Positions 47,474 to 56,948 of a stretch of DNA of 64,000 bases are shown here, piece after piece; position 1 is the stretch's first letter, and the number at the start of each line of letters is the position of its first letter. The notes beneath the pieces were generated by a model, which made no database searches, was not told the origin of the DNA, and worked only from the letters and a program-made list of their open reading frames with translations. Source of the stretch: an uncultured Pelagibacteraceae bacterium (GTDB taxonomy: Bacteria; Pseudomonadota; Alphaproteobacteria; Pelagibacterales; Pelagibacteraceae); the NCBI GenBank assembly GCA_902554765.1, contig CACDPY010000002.1, forward strand, positions 1 through 64,000, in the 5' to 3' direction. The position numbers were made by a program, and so were the translations under genes.

Positions 47474-49036
47474 ATGAATAATTTAAAATATTTACAAGAC
47501 GAAACTGCAAAACTTTTAAATTTATATAATGCTAATCTTTTTGATGAGGTTGTCAGAAAAGGTAAAATTTTAATCAAAAAATTTCCTAATCAAATACTTT
47601 TTTATAATGCAACAGCATTATCTTTATCATCTCTAGAAAAACATGAGGAATCTTTGAAAATTCTTAATCAAGCGCTTAGCCTTCAACCTAACAATATTCA
47701 CGTCTTAAATAACTTGGGTCTCGTAAATAGTAATATGAATAATCTAAAAGAAGCAAGATCGTACTATGACAAAGCACTTTCTATTAATAATAATTTCGTT
47801 GATGCTTTACTCAATCTATCTCAACTAGACTTAAATGAAAATAAGACTGAAGAAACAAAAAAAAATTTAGACAAAGCGCTTAAATTTTGCAGATCCAAAC
47901 AGCAAGAAGAAATCATAAATACCTCACTAGGTTTTTACTACCAACAAATTGGCAACTTTGAAGAAGCAATTAAATGTTTCCAAATCGTAAACAAACTAAA
48001 TCCACTCAATACTTTCTCTGATAAAGCAATAAGTTTAATTCATAAATATAAAGATGAAAAAGATCCTCATCTAATTTTAATGGAAAACAAAATTTCTAAA
48101 ACCAAATCGGAACCTCATCTTCAAAGCTTATATTTTGCACTGGGTAAAGCCTATGAAGATTTAAAGAAATTTGAGAAATCATTTAAATTTCTTAAATTAG
48201 CAAACAATATTGCAGACAAAAAATTTAATTATAATATTAAAAATGATGAAAAATTATTTTTAAATATAAAAGAATTATTTAAAAATTTTAACAATAAAAA
48301 TGAATTTAATTCAGAAAGAAAAACAATTTTTATTATCGGAATGCCAAGATCTGGAACAACACTTGCCGAGCAGATAATATCCTCCCACAAACATGTGTAT
48401 GGTGCTGGAGAACTTTCTTTTCTTGAAGCAGCAATTAGAAAAAATATTTTAGATCAAAATAAATTTATAAATAATACAATTTCAAATATAGAATTTGAAC
48501 CGCTTAAAAAAATTCAGGAAGAATACTTGAATCAAGTAAATCTTTTTAATTTTAAAGAAAAAATATTTACTGATAAAGCCCCTCTTAATTTTAGATGGAT
48601 AGGAATTATAAAAATACTTTTTCCAAATTGTAAAATAATTCATTGCCAGCGAGAACCAATGGACGTATGTTTTTCAAACTTTAAAAATACTTTTACATCT
48701 AAGTCAATTTCATTTTGTTATAATCTTAACAAACTTGGTAATTATTATAATTTATACTCAGACTTAATGAATTTTTGGAAAAAAATGTTTGGAAATGAAA
48801 TCTACGATTTGTCGTATGAAAAACTTATTAATAACCAAGAAGAGGAAACTAAAAAGTTATTGAGTTATTGCGAATTAGATTGGGATGTTAATTGTCTGAG
48901 CCCACATAAAAATGAAAAGTTAGTTGCAACTGCAAGCTTAGCCCAAGTTAGATCGCCAATTTATAAGTCTTCAATAAAAAAATGGCAAAATTACTCTGAT
49001 AATTTAAAAGATTTAGAAAATTTAATTAATAATTAA
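47474..49036 (+). CDS. TPR-repeat protein fused to a sulfotransferase domain
   Basis: The 520-residue protein has N-terminal tetratricopeptide repeats (about 15-260), for example [20 protein letters not shown] and [21 protein letters not shown] sulfotransferase domain follows (about 275-515) with the 5'-phosphosulfate loop [20 protein letters not shown] and [14 protein letters not shown] as the 3'-phosphate site. It should transfer sulfate from PAPS to an unknown acceptor, possibly chosen by the TPRs. It is the only plus-strand gene between parB and hemE and overlaps the convergent rho by 4 bp. An AT-rich imperfect hairpin lies upstream at 47405-47438. Confidence 0.88.
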   Translation: MNNLKYLQDETAKLLNLYNANLFDEVVRKGKILIKKFPNQILFYNATALSLSSLEKHEESLKILNQALSLQPNNIHVLNNLGLVNSNMNNLKEARSYYDKALSINNNFVDALLNLSQLDLNENKTEETKKNLDKALKFCRSKQQEEIINTSLGFYYQQIGNFEEAIKCFQIVNKLNPLNTFSDKAISLIHKYKDEKDPHLILMENKISKTKSEPHLQSLYFALGKAYEDLKKFEKSFKFLKLANNIADKKFNYNIKNDEKLFLNIKELFKNFNNKNEFNSERKTIFIIGMPRSGTTLAEQIISSHKHVYGAGELSFLEAAIRKNILDQNKFINNTISNIEFEPLKKIQEEYLNQVNLFNFKEKIFTDKAPLNFRWIGIIKILFPNCKIIHCQREPMDVCFSNFKNTFTSKSISFCYNLNKLGNYYNLYSDLMNFWKKMFGNEIYDLSYEKLINNQEEETKKLLSYCELDWDVNCLSPHKNEKLVATASLAQVRSPIYKSSIKKWQNYSDNLKDLENLINN

Positions 49037-50301
49037 GCTGGTTTATTCATTGAATTGAAAAACTCAGAATTATTTTTTGTATCTTTTAATTTTGAATTTA
49101 TAAATTCAATTGCATCCATTGTTCCCATTGGAGCTATAATTCTCCTTAAAACATTCATTTTTTGTAGGTCATTTTTATCAAACAATAACTCTTCTCTTCT
49201 TGTTCCCGATTTTGTAATATCAATAGCAGGGTAAATTCTTTTATCAGCAATTTTTCTATCAAGAACAGTTTCACTATTTCCTGTTCCTTTAAATTCTTCA
49301 AAAATAACTTCATCCATTCTACTACCGGTGTCAATTAAGGCTGTTGAGATAATAGTTAAAGATCCACCTTCTTCTATATTTCTAGCTGCACCAAAAAATC
49401 TTTTAGGTCTTTGAAGAGCATTAGCGTCGACACCACCAGTTAAAACTTTACCAGAACTAGGTATTACAGCATTATAAGCTCGTCCCAATCTTGTAATTGA
49501 ATCTAATAATATAACAACATCTTTTTTATGCTCAGTAAGTCTTTTTGCCTTCTCGATAACCATCTCTGCTACAGCAACGTGACGTTGGGCTGGCTCATCA
49601 AATGTAGAACTTATGACTTCCCCTTTGACTGTTCTTTGCATATCTGTCACTTCTTCGGGACGTTCATCAATCAATAATACAATCAAATAACATTCTGGAT
49701 AATTTTTTGCTATTGAGTTTGCAATACTTTGTAAAATCATTGTTTTACCTGCCTTGGGTGGTGAAATTATAATAGATCTTTGTCCTTTACCAATAGGACT
49801 GACTAAGTCTATTAATCTTGGAGTTAAATCTGGTTTTTTTTCTGTTTTAACCATTTCAACTTCCATTACTAATTGTTTATCAGGATAAAGAGGTGTGAGG
49901 TTATCAAATGCTATTTTGTGTCTAGATTTTTCTGGTTCCTCAAAATTAATTTTGCTTACTTGAAGAAGAGCGAAATATCTTTCGCCTTCTTTAGGTGCTC
50001 TAACTGGTCCCTCTACAGTATCTCCTGTTCTCAAACCAAATTTTCTAATTTGACTCGGGCTTACATAAATATCATCTGGTCCAGGTAAATAATTTGACTC
50101 CATGGCTCTAAGAAAACCAAATCCATCTTGTAGGAGTTGTAAAACACCTGCACCCGTAATTTCCTCTTTTTCAGCTACCTTTTTTAAAATAGCAAATAGA
50201 ATTTCTTGCTTTCTTAAAGTGCTAGCATTTTCAATGCCAAGCTCCTCTGCTTGGGTAATTAGATGTTCAGATGATTTAAGTTTTAGTTCTTGTATGTTCA
50301 T
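49033..50301 (-). CDS. rho: transcription termination factor Rho
   Basis: The 422-residue hexameric RNA helicase has the N-terminal RNA-binding domain (about 1-130; [20 protein letters not shown]), Walker A in [43 protein letters not shown] and the Q/R loops in [23 protein letters not shown]. Length is standard. Few strong intrinsic hairpins are visible in this window, so Rho may end many of these transcripts. That last point is inference. Confidence 0.97.
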   Translation of the reverse strand: MNIQELKLKSSEHLITQAEELGIENASTLRKQEILFAILKKVAEKEEITGAGVLQLLQDGFGFLRAMESNYLPGPDDIYVSPSQIRKFGLRTGDTVEGPVRAPKEGERYFALLQVSKINFEEPEKSRHKIAFDNLTPLYPDKQLVMEVEMVKTEKKPDLTPRLIDLVSPIGKGQRSIIISPPKAGKTMILQSIANSIAKNYPECYLIVLLIDERPEEVTDMQRTVKGEVISSTFDEPAQRHVAVAEMVIEKAKRLTEHKKDVVILLDSITRLGRAYNAVIPSSGKVLTGGVDANALQRPKRFFGAARNIEEGGSLTIISTALIDTGSRMDEVIFEEFKGTGNSETVLDRKIADKRIYPAIDITKSGTRREELLFDKNDLQKMNVLRRIIAPMGTMDAIEFINSKLKDTKNNSEFFNSMNKPA

Positions 50302-50365
50302 GATTAAAAATTATTAAGGACTTAATAATAAAATGAATATATATACTATTTTAAATAATTCAACC

Positions 50366-50797
50366 TTAGATTGGCTTAAAAATTACAATAAAAACAATTA
50401 AAATTAACATTAATGTCGGTATTTCGTTAATATAACGATAAAATTTTGAAGTCTTTTTGTTTTGATCTAGTTTGAATTGATTAAGTAATAATCCAAGATA
50501 AAAATGGTAAGCTGTTAAGAAAATCACTAAAATTAATTTTAATTGAAGCCATAAATTAGCCAATTTCTCAAAGCCTATTTCATGAATTAGTACCAAACCA
50601 AACAACCAACTAAGCACCATAGCTGGTGTCATGATGTAATAGAATAATTTTTTTTCCATTGTTTTAAATACACTTGAAATTATTTCATTATTGTTTTCAG
50701 AGTGATAGACAAATATTCTAGGAAGATATAAAAGACCTGCCATCCAAGAGATAACGGCAATCAAGTGTAAACTTTTAAATAATAAATAACTATTCAT
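50366..50797 (-). CDS. hemJ: protoporphyrinogen IX oxidase HemJ
   Basis: The 143-residue protein has four membrane helices and the HemJ family features: an N-terminal SLHLIAVISWMAGLLYLPRI with the conserved His, the MEKKLFYYIMTPAM segment, and AYHFYLGLLLNQF. HemJ performs the penultimate haem step in many alphaproteobacteria lacking HemG and HemY. It overlaps hemH by 8 bp, and hemE-hemH-hemJ form one haem operon. Confidence 0.92.
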   Translation of the reverse strand: MNSYLLFKSLHLIAVISWMAGLLYLPRIFVYHSENNNEIISSVFKTMEKKLFYYIMTPAMVLSWLFGLVLIHEIGFEKLANLWLQLKLILVIFLTAYHFYLGLLLNQFKLDQNKKTSKFYRYINEIPTLMLILIVFIVIFKPI

Positions 50798-51824
50798 AAC
50801 TTAAACAAGGACATTTCTTAAATTGGTTGGGGCACTGTATTTTTGGAGGAAAAAGCTCTCCATTTAAATTATAATCTTGTTTATTAATTATTAAATTTGA
50901 CATTGCTTTTATATAATTTTCATTAGTTCCTAGTGCCGGAACTCTTGAATAATTTTTACAACCATTTTTATCTGCCAATTCTTTATATTCTATGTCTAAC
51001 TCAACCAATGTTTCAGAATGTTCTGAAACAAATGCAATAGGGACTAAAACAATATGTTTTCCTAATTTCGAATTTTCTACAATTATATCTTCTGTGGAAG
51101 GGCCAATCCATTTTAAAGGTCCAACACGACTTTGGTAGCTTAATATCCAGTCTAAATTTTTAATATCTAAAGATTTTACGATTTTATCAACTGATTGTTC
51201 CACTTGCCATTGATATGGATCACCACTTTTAATATTTTTTTCAGGTAAGCCATGTGCAGAAAATATTAATTTAAAGTTTTCTAAATTTTCAACTTTTTTT
51301 ATTATTTCGTTTTTATGAGCTTCAATAAAGCTTTCGTCAGTCGGATAGCAACAAATTGTGTTTGTTTTCACTTTATAATTATTTTTTTTACAAACATCAT
51401 GCCATTCTTTTATAGATGAACCAGATGTTGCCGCTGAATATTGTGGATAAAGAGGCATTAGAATTATTTCATCTGGATTATAGTTAATTACTTCCTTGAT
51501 AACATTTTCTGCTCTTGGGTGCCAACACCTCATAACTACAAAACATTTATAATCAAACAAATTATCATCTTTATTTAATTTCATTTCTAAAGCAGTTGCT
51601 TGATCTACGGTAAGTCTTAGAATGGGAGATGAGCCCCCCAACTCCTGATAGATTTTTTTTGCGGTCGGCGCTCTTCTGTTTGCAATTAATTTAGCTAACG
51701 GAAATCTTAAAAAACTAGGTAAATTTAAGATTGCTGGATCATTAAACAAATTAAATAAAAAAGGTTCAACATTTTCTAGTTTATCAGGACCACCCAAGTT
51801 AAACAAAATTATTGCTTTTTTCAT
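50790..51824 (-). CDS. hemH: ferrochelatase
   Basis: HemH inserts ferrous iron into protoporphyrin IX. The 344-residue product begins AIILFNLGGPDKLENVEPFL and has the catalytic His in KLIFSAHGLPEKNI plus the conserved QYSAATSGSSIKEW. The C-terminus FKKCPCLSYE carries cysteines (Cys-x-Cys), possibly relevant to a cluster site, but I cannot confirm this. It follows hemE directly. Confidence 0.96.
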   Translation of the reverse strand: MKKAIILFNLGGPDKLENVEPFLFNLFNDPAILNLPSFLRFPLAKLIANRRAPTAKKIYQELGGSSPILRLTVDQATALEMKLNKDDNLFDYKCFVVMRCWHPRAENVIKEVINYNPDEIILMPLYPQYSAATSGSSIKEWHDVCKKNNYKVKTNTICCYPTDESFIEAHKNEIIKKVENLENFKLIFSAHGLPEKNIKSGDPYQWQVEQSVDKIVKSLDIKNLDWILSYQSRVGPLKWIGPSTEDIIVENSKLGKHIVLVPIAFVSEHSETLVELDIEYKELADKNGCKNYSRVPALGTNENYIKAMSNLIINKQDYNLNGELFPPKIQCPNQFKKCPCLSYE

Positions 51825-52826
51825 TTAATAATCTTTTACTATTTTGACCAAACAATCCATCATGCTGGGATCTGTTTCTGGTAAAACTCCATGGCCCAAA
51901 TTAAAAATATAAGGATGATCTTTAAATATGTCTAAATATTTTTTTGTCTCTTTTTTTAAGTTATCTTTGTCTGTTAACAACACTTTAGGATCCAAACCAC
52001 CTTGAACGGGTATCTTTATTTCTTTTAAGATTCTTAATGGATCTGTTTCATAATCAATACAGATAGCATCCGGTTTAACAATTTCACAATAATTTTTATA
52101 ATTTTTTATTCCTTTAGGAAAACATATTACTGGTGTATTTAAAGATTTAACATATTCAACCAAGTTTAATGTGGGTATATAAACATAATTTGGCAAATCT
52201 TTTTCTTCTAGAAGGCCAGCCCAGCTATCAAAAATTTGTATTATTTCAGCACCATTCTCAATTTGGTTTTTAATATGAACTTTTAAAAATTTTTCTAAAA
52301 TAATTAAAATTCTATTTATTAAAAAATTATCTTTGAAAAAATTTTCTTTAAGTTTAAGCTTAGGTGATTGTTGGTTGATCATATAAACCATAAGTGTCCA
52401 AGGAGCTCCCACAAAACCTATTGTGCTCTTGTTTTGAGTAATCTGGTTGTTGCTTACTAGTTTAATAGCTTTATAAATAGGATAAATTTTTTTAACGAAA
52501 TCTATTTCATCCAATTTTGAAATACTTTCTAAATTTAAATCTCCTAATACTGGTCCAAAATTTTTTTTAAATTCAACATTTTGGTTTAAACCATATGGTA
52601 CCATTAAAATATCAGAAAAAATAATAGCTGCATCAAATTCAAATCTTTTAAGTGGTTGTAGAGTAATCTCTGAGGATAAATTTTCATTAAGACATAATTT
52701 TATAAAATCTGGGTTTTGCCTTCTAATTTCTCTAAACTCTGGCAAATATCGTCCAGCTTGTCTCATTATCCATATAGGATTAATAGAAGTCTGTTTATTA
52801 ATTATTACTTCTTTCAATGGTGACAT
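51825..52826 (-). CDS. hemE: uroporphyrinogen decarboxylase
   Basis: HemE converts uroporphyrinogen III to coproporphyrinogen III. The 333-residue product has the signature PIWIMRQAGRYLPEFREIR, IFSDILMVPYGL, GFVGAPWTLMVYM and FNLGHGVLPETDP. It is the first gene leftward from the 281-bp origin-like gap, exactly as hemE flanks oriC in Caulobacter and Rickettsia. Confidence 0.97.
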   Translation of the reverse strand: MSPLKEVIINKQTSINPIWIMRQAGRYLPEFREIRRQNPDFIKLCLNENLSSEITLQPLKRFEFDAAIIFSDILMVPYGLNQNVEFKKNFGPVLGDLNLESISKLDEIDFVKKIYPIYKAIKLVSNNQITQNKSTIGFVGAPWTLMVYMINQQSPKLKLKENFFKDNFLINRILIILEKFLKVHIKNQIENGAEIIQIFDSWAGLLEEKDLPNYVYIPTLNLVEYVKSLNTPVICFPKGIKNYKNYCEIVKPDAICIDYETDPLRILKEIKIPVQGGLDPKVLLTDKDNLKKETKKYLDIFKDHPYIFNLGHGVLPETDPSMMDCLVKIVKDY

Positions 52827-53107
52827 ATTAATAATTAAATATAATTAATTGTATTAGTAGTATAATCTGTGAATAACGATGATTAAATTTTGTAAACATT
52901 TTATTAACATTTTCTTAACATTTAATGCTTAAAATTTATTAAATATATAAGAAAAATTGAAGCTTATTCATAAAAATCTTATTTTTTACTAAATTTCATA
53001 CATTTGTTTAATAATGTTAATAAAAGCATTGTTTTACAGGATAAATTTAAAAATGTTAAATTAGCTCAATATAATTTAAATAATAAAAAGTTATTAACGT
53101 TTAATAC
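52827..53107. other. Candidate chromosomal replication origin (oriC)
   Basis: This 281-bp gap is the longest non-coding stretch in the window. It separates divergent hemE and ppsR, the flanks of oriC in Caulobacter and Rickettsia. It contains a DnaA-box match TGTGAATAA (52868-52876, complement of TTATTCACA), a one-mismatch box TTATTCATA (52964-52972), three 11-bp phased repeats of (T/A)AACATTT (52894-52926), TGTTAATAA (53015-53023) and TTATTAACG (53091-53099). A very AT-rich stretch near 52930-52960 could unwind. Genes on both sides point away from it. Confidence 0.8.
52894..52926 (+). repeat. Three 11-bp phased repeats in the candidate origin
   Basis: AAACATTTTAT (52894-52904), TAACATTTTCT (52905-52915) and TAACATTTAAT (52916-52926) are adjacent 11-bp units, one helical turn each. 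They place TTATTAACA and TTCTTAACA, DnaA-box-like 9-mers, 11 bp apart. They may be initiator-binding iterons; a TTAA-n7-TTAA motif (52904-52918) also falls here. Confidence 0.6.
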
Positions 53108-53932
53108 ATGACTGATACATACCAAATTTATTTAATTTCGGACTCAACAGGCGAAACTTTAGATAGGATTTTTACCGCAATTAAAGCTCAATTTAAGAAT
53201 ATTAATTATAAAATAAACACTTATTCGTTTACTAGAACAGAAAATCAGATATTTAAAATTTTATCAGAAGCGGAAAGAGACAAAAAATCTATTATTTTAT
53301 ATTCAATAGTAGATAGTAATTTAGCAAAATATTTAGCAAATATTAGCAGTGAAAAAAAAATTCCTTGTTTTGGAGTTTTGGGTGATCTTATTTTAAGTTT
53401 TTCTAAATTATTAAATCAAAAAGCATCTCATGAACCAAGTGGTCAATATGCTTTGAACGATGAATATTATGGAAGAATTGCTGCAATCCAATTTACGATG
53501 AGTCACGATGACGGAAATCTTGTAAAAGAAATAGACAAATCTGATATAATTTTATTGGGTGTGAGCAGAACCAGCAAAACACCAACATCAATTTATTTAG
53601 CCAACAAGGGTTTTAAAACGTCAAATATACCATTGGTGAATGAAGATTCTATTCCCAAAAAGTTAAAAGAAAATCCCAAGATAGCTTGTGTGGTTGGTTT
53701 AAATACAGAACCAGAAAGGCTTGTTGATATTAGAAAAAATAGAATGAACACACTGAAGGAAACCGAGAACAAGTCATACACCAGTCTTGAGAAAATTAAA
53801 AAAGAAGTTGAAGAAGCAAAAAATACTTTCAAAAAATATAAATGGCCCTCAATTGATGTAACAAGAAAATCTGTAGAAGAAACAGCTGCATCAATAATAA
53901 AAATTTACGAAATTTATAAACAAAATGGTTAA
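53108..53932 (+). CDS. ppsR: PpsR-type kinase/pyrophosphorylase (DUF299; PPDK/PEPS regulator)
   Basis: This 274-residue protein belongs to the bifunctional kinase/pyrophosphorylase family that switches pyruvate phosphate dikinase or PEP synthase by ADP-dependent phosphorylation. It begins YLISDSTGETLDRIF and has the P-loop-like LLGVSRTSKTPTSIYLA and the C-terminal DVTRKSVEETAASII. Its orthologue is the RP001 gene, first on the right of oriC in Rickettsia. It overlaps maf by 8 bp. Confidence 0.93.
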   Translation: MTDTYQIYLISDSTGETLDRIFTAIKAQFKNINYKINTYSFTRTENQIFKILSEAERDKKSIILYSIVDSNLAKYLANISSEKKIPCFGVLGDLILSFSKLLNQKASHEPSGQYALNDEYYGRIAAIQFTMSHDDGNLVKEIDKSDIILLGVSRTSKTPTSIYLANKGFKTSNIPLVNEDSIPKKLKENPKIACVVGLNTEPERLVDIRKNRMNTLKETENKSYTSLEKIKKEVEEAKNTFKKYKWPSIDVTRKSVEETAASIIKIYEIYKQNG

Positions 53933-54509
53933 AATTATTCTCGCCTCAAAAAGCAAAGTAAGAAAACAAATACTTGATAAAAACAATATCGAAAGTGAGG
54001 TTGAACCATCAAATGTTGATGAAGATACAGCAAAAAAAAGTTTGTTATTAAAAAATGCCTCACCAGAACTTATTTCAAAAAATTTAGCTGAGCTTAAAGC
54101 AAACAAAGTAAGCTTAAAAAAAAACAACGCTTTAGTGTTGGGAGCTGATAGTGTAATTGATTTGAATGGAGAACTTATATCAAAACCGTGTAACAGAGAC
54201 GAGGCAATGACAATTTTAAAAAAATTAAATGGTAAAAAACATAATTTAATTAGCTCTGTTTGCTTTTCACAAAATGGATCGATGATTTGGAACTATACAG
54301 ACAAAGCTGTATTAACGATGAAAAAATTGGGTGATCAAGATTTAATACAATATTTATCTAAAATCTCTGATGAAGCCCTTTATGCTTATAATGTTTATCA
54401 AATTGAAGGTGAGGGCAAAAATCTATTTTCCAATATTAGTGGAGATAAAGACACGATAATGGGATTGCCCATTAAAAAGATAAAAGAATATTTAGAAAAC
54501 TACAAATGA
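53925..54509 (+). CDS. maf: Maf-family nucleotide pyrophosphatase
   Basis: The 194-residue Maf protein has the family start IILASKSKVRKQILDKN, VLGADSVIDLNGELISKP and the C-terminal GDKDTIMGLPIKKI. Maf proteins hydrolyse non-canonical or modified nucleoside triphosphates. It is the second gene of ppsR-maf-aroE-coaE-dnaQ and overlaps both neighbours (8 bp and 4 bp). Confidence 0.92.
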   Translation: MVKIILASKSKVRKQILDKNNIESEVEPSNVDEDTAKKSLLLKNASPELISKNLAELKANKVSLKKNNALVLGADSVIDLNGELISKPCNRDEAMTILKKLNGKKHNLISSVCFSQNGSMIWNYTDKAVLTMKKLGDQDLIQYLSKISDEALYAYNVYQIEGEGKNLFSNISGDKDTIMGLPIKKIKEYLENYK

Positions 54510-55300
54510 AAAAATTTTTAGTAATTGGAAATCCCATAGATCATTCTTTATCACCCAAGCTCCATAACTATTGGATTAAGAATAATAATATAAAAGCAAT
54601 TTATGAAAAACAAAAATTAGAAAGTAGTCAGGTTAAAGATTTAATTTTAAAAGTAAAAAAAAAAGAAATTAGTGGAATTAATATAACAGTACCATTTAAA
54701 AAAACAGTAATTCCCTATTTAGATGAACTAAGTGTTGAGGCCAAAAGAACCGAGTCTGTTAATACTATTTATTTGCATAAAGAAAAGACAGTTGGTCATA
54801 ATACTGATATAGAGGGATTTGAAAGAAGTATTAACGATATAAATTTTGATATTAAAGATAAAAAAATTTTAATATTAGGAGCTGGTGGTGTTGTACCTTC
54901 ATTAATTTTTGCTCTTGAAAAAATGGGGGTTTCTAGAATTACTTTAAGCAATAGAACTAAAGAAAAAGCAGAAGATTTAAAAAAATTATTTAGAAATTTA
55001 TCAATAATAAATTGGGGCCAAAACGAAGATTTTGATATGATTATAAATGCTACAAGCTTAGGTTTGAGCGAAGAGGACAAAATAGACTTAGATTTTTCGC
55101 AAATTAAGAAAAATAAATTGTTTTATGATATTATTTATAATCCTTCTGAAACCAATTTCTTAAAAAAAGGAAAAGATTTTGGTAATAAAACAGAAAATGG
55201 ATTAAAAATGTTTATTTACCAAGCTCAAGCGTCATTTGAAATATGGCATGGTATTCGTCCTAAAATTGATAATGATGTGATTAAACTTTTATATTTATGA
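54506..55300 (+). CDS. aroE: shikimate dehydrogenase
   Basis: AroE reduces 3-dehydroshikimate with NADPH in aromatic amino-acid synthesis. The 264-residue product has IGNPIDHSLSPKLHNYW, the catalytic Lys in INITVPFKKTVIPYLD, GHNTDIEGFERS and the Rossmann LILGAGGVVPSLIFAL, plus NRTKEKAEDL and IINATSLGL. It overlaps maf and coaE by 4 bp each. Confidence 0.95.
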   Translation: MKKFLVIGNPIDHSLSPKLHNYWIKNNNIKAIYEKQKLESSQVKDLILKVKKKEISGINITVPFKKTVIPYLDELSVEAKRTESVNTIYLHKEKTVGHNTDIEGFERSINDINFDIKDKKILILGAGGVVPSLIFALEKMGVSRITLSNRTKEKAEDLKKLFRNLSIINWGQNEDFDMIINATSLGLSEEDKIDLDFSQIKKNKLFYDIIYNPSETNFLKKGKDFGNKTENGLKMFIYQAQASFEIWHGIRPKIDNDVIKLLYL

Positions 55301-55866
55301 TAAGAATAGGAATATTAGGGGATATAGGATCAGGCAAAAGTTTTGTTGCTCAAAACTTTGGTTTTCCTGTATTTAATGCAGATTTAGAAGTAGGTAAGTT
55401 ATATAGAAAAAATAAGAAAGTATTTATTAAATTAAAAAAAAAATTACCGAAATATTTTCAAAAATTTCCAGTAAGCAAAAACGATGTTTCAAAAGCTATA
55501 TTAGATAATAAAAAAAATTTAAATAAAATTGTAAAAATTGTACATGTCGAAGTAAGAAAAAAAATGAATATTTTTCTGACCAAAAACAAAAGAAAAAAAA
55601 TTGTAATTTTAGATATACCTCTTCTGTTAGAAAACAAAATTAATCATAGAAAAGATATTTTAATATTTGTTCAATCAAAAAGAGAACAGATATTTAAGAG
55701 ATTAAAAAAAAGAGAAAATTTCAATAATAAAATTTTTGATAATTTTAAAAAGATACAACTTCCACTTGATTATAAAAAAAAGAAAGCCCATTTTATTATT
55801 AAAAACAATTTCACAAAAAAATCTGTTAAAGATTCAGTTAAAAAAATTTTGAAAGAGATTCTTTAA
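55297..55866 (+). CDS. coaE: dephospho-CoA kinase
   Basis: CoaE phosphorylates dephospho-CoA in the last step of coenzyme A synthesis. The 189-residue product has the P-loop GILGDIGSGKSFVAQNF, FNADLEVGKLYRKN and VILDIPLLLENKINH, then the lid FKRLKKRENF. The region is unusually Lys-rich, reflecting the AT bias. It is embedded between aroE and dnaQ. Confidence 0.93.
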   Translation: MIRIGILGDIGSGKSFVAQNFGFPVFNADLEVGKLYRKNKKVFIKLKKKLPKYFQKFPVSKNDVSKAILDNKKNLNKIVKIVHVEVRKKMNIFLTKNKRKKIVILDIPLLLENKINHRKDILIFVQSKREQIFKRLKKRENFNNKIFDNFKKIQLPLDYKKKKAHFIIKNNFTKKSVKDSVKKILKEIL

Positions 55867-55867
55867 A

Positions 55868-56533
55868 ATGAAGGAAATAATACTTGATACAGAAACTACT
55901 GGTCTTTCAGTGCAGGATGGTCATAGGATTGTAGAAATTGGATGTATAGAGTTAGATAATTTAATTCCAACAGGAAATAAATTCCATTGTTACCTAAATC
56001 CTGAAAAAAAAGTTTCAGAAAAAGCTTTTGAAATACATGGATATTCTGATGAATTTTTATTAAAACAAAAAAAATTCTCTGAAATTGTTGATGAGTTTTT
56101 AAATTTTATTAAGGAAAAAAAAATTGTAATACACAATGCTGAATTTGATCTTGGACACTTAAATAATGAATTAAAAATTATAGGAAAAAATAAAATTGGC
56201 AACGAAATAGTTGATACTTTAATTTTAGCAAGAAATAAGTTTCCCGGCTCATCAATAAGCTTAGATTCTTTATGTAAAAAATATAGAATAGATAACTCAA
56301 AACGTATTCGTCATACGGCATTAGTAGATTGTGATTTATTAGCTAAAGTTTATATAAATTTAATTGATCAGAAAGAACCTACGTTAAATTTCCAGGAACA
56401 AAGTATAAAAAAAAATAATATTAGTGACGATAAAATATTATATTTTAAAAAAGTTGTTAAACCCTCTGGAGACGAATTAAATAACCATAAAGGTTATCTT
56501 AAAAAAAACTTAAAAAAAAATTATTTTAATTGA
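55868..56533 (+). CDS. dnaQ: DNA polymerase III epsilon subunit (proofreading exonuclease)
   Basis: The 221-residue DEDDh exonuclease has ILDTETTGLSVQDGHRIVEI (Exo I), VIHNAEFDLGHLN (Exo II) and RHTALVDCDLLAKVY (Exo III, with His). The C-terminal 45 residues are a short tail for polymerase contact. It is close in length to alphaproteobacterial DnaQ and overlaps the convergent secB by 8 bp. Confidence 0.95.
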   Translation: MKEIILDTETTGLSVQDGHRIVEIGCIELDNLIPTGNKFHCYLNPEKKVSEKAFEIHGYSDEFLLKQKKFSEIVDEFLNFIKEKKIVIHNAEFDLGHLNNELKIIGKNKIGNEIVDTLILARNKFPGSSISLDSLCKKYRIDNSKRIRHTALVDCDLLAKVYINLIDQKEPTLNFQEQSIKKNNISDDKILYFKKVVKPSGDELNNHKGYLKKNLKKNYFN

Positions 56534-56948
56534 ACCTTTCATTAAAAAGTTTTTCAAAATTAATTTTTTTTTCTAATTTTACACCAGGATGCCCAGAATT
56601 ATGCATTAAACTTAAAAAAGAATTTTCAAGGTCAGGATATATTTTTGTAGGTACATCACATAGTATAATTTTTTCTAAATCTTTTTTTTCTTTAATTTCA
56701 TCATCTACTTTAATTATTGCAGTATAAACTATCTCAAAATATGATTTTTTTTCGTTTGGTTCTTTGTCTTCAAATTTTAAAGTTGTATTAACCTCTATGA
56801 GTTTATTTTTGATAGCTTTTGAGGTTATGTCTATATTAAGATGATATTTTGGAATCATTTCTTTTACAAATAAGTATGTTTCTATATCTGCTGTCTCGCT
56901 TGAGGCATCTTTTATAAACTTTGCTAGAATTTTAAATTTATCTTTCAT
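56526..56948 (-). CDS. secB: protein-export chaperone SecB
   Basis: SecB holds precursor proteins unfolded and delivers them to SecA. The 140-residue product has KFIKDASSETADIE, KLIEVNTTLKFED, YFEIVYTAIIKV and LCDVPTKIYP followed by the NSGHPGVKLEKKINFEKLF tail, all in family register. The dnaQ-secB-fxsA gene set matches the region right of oriC in Caulobacter. Porin and the deacetylase encoded here are likely Sec substrates. Confidence 0.9.
   Translation of the reverse strand: MKDKFKILAKFIKDASSETADIETYLFVKEMIPKYHLNIDITSKAIKNKLIEVNTTLKFEDKEPNEKKSYFEIVYTAIIKVDDEIKEKKDLEKIILCDVPTKIYPDLENSFLSLMHNSGHPGVKLEKKINFEKLFNERFN

Noticed and set aside
50333-50401. Plus-strand 22-codon reading frame between rho and hemJ
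   Set aside because: It is short, low-complexity and overlaps the end of hemJ with no supporting signal.
52904-52918. TTAA-n7-TTAA as a definite CtrA site in the origin
   Set aside because: The match is exact, but this short motif is expected often by chance in such AT-rich DNA, so I mention it without listing it as a site.
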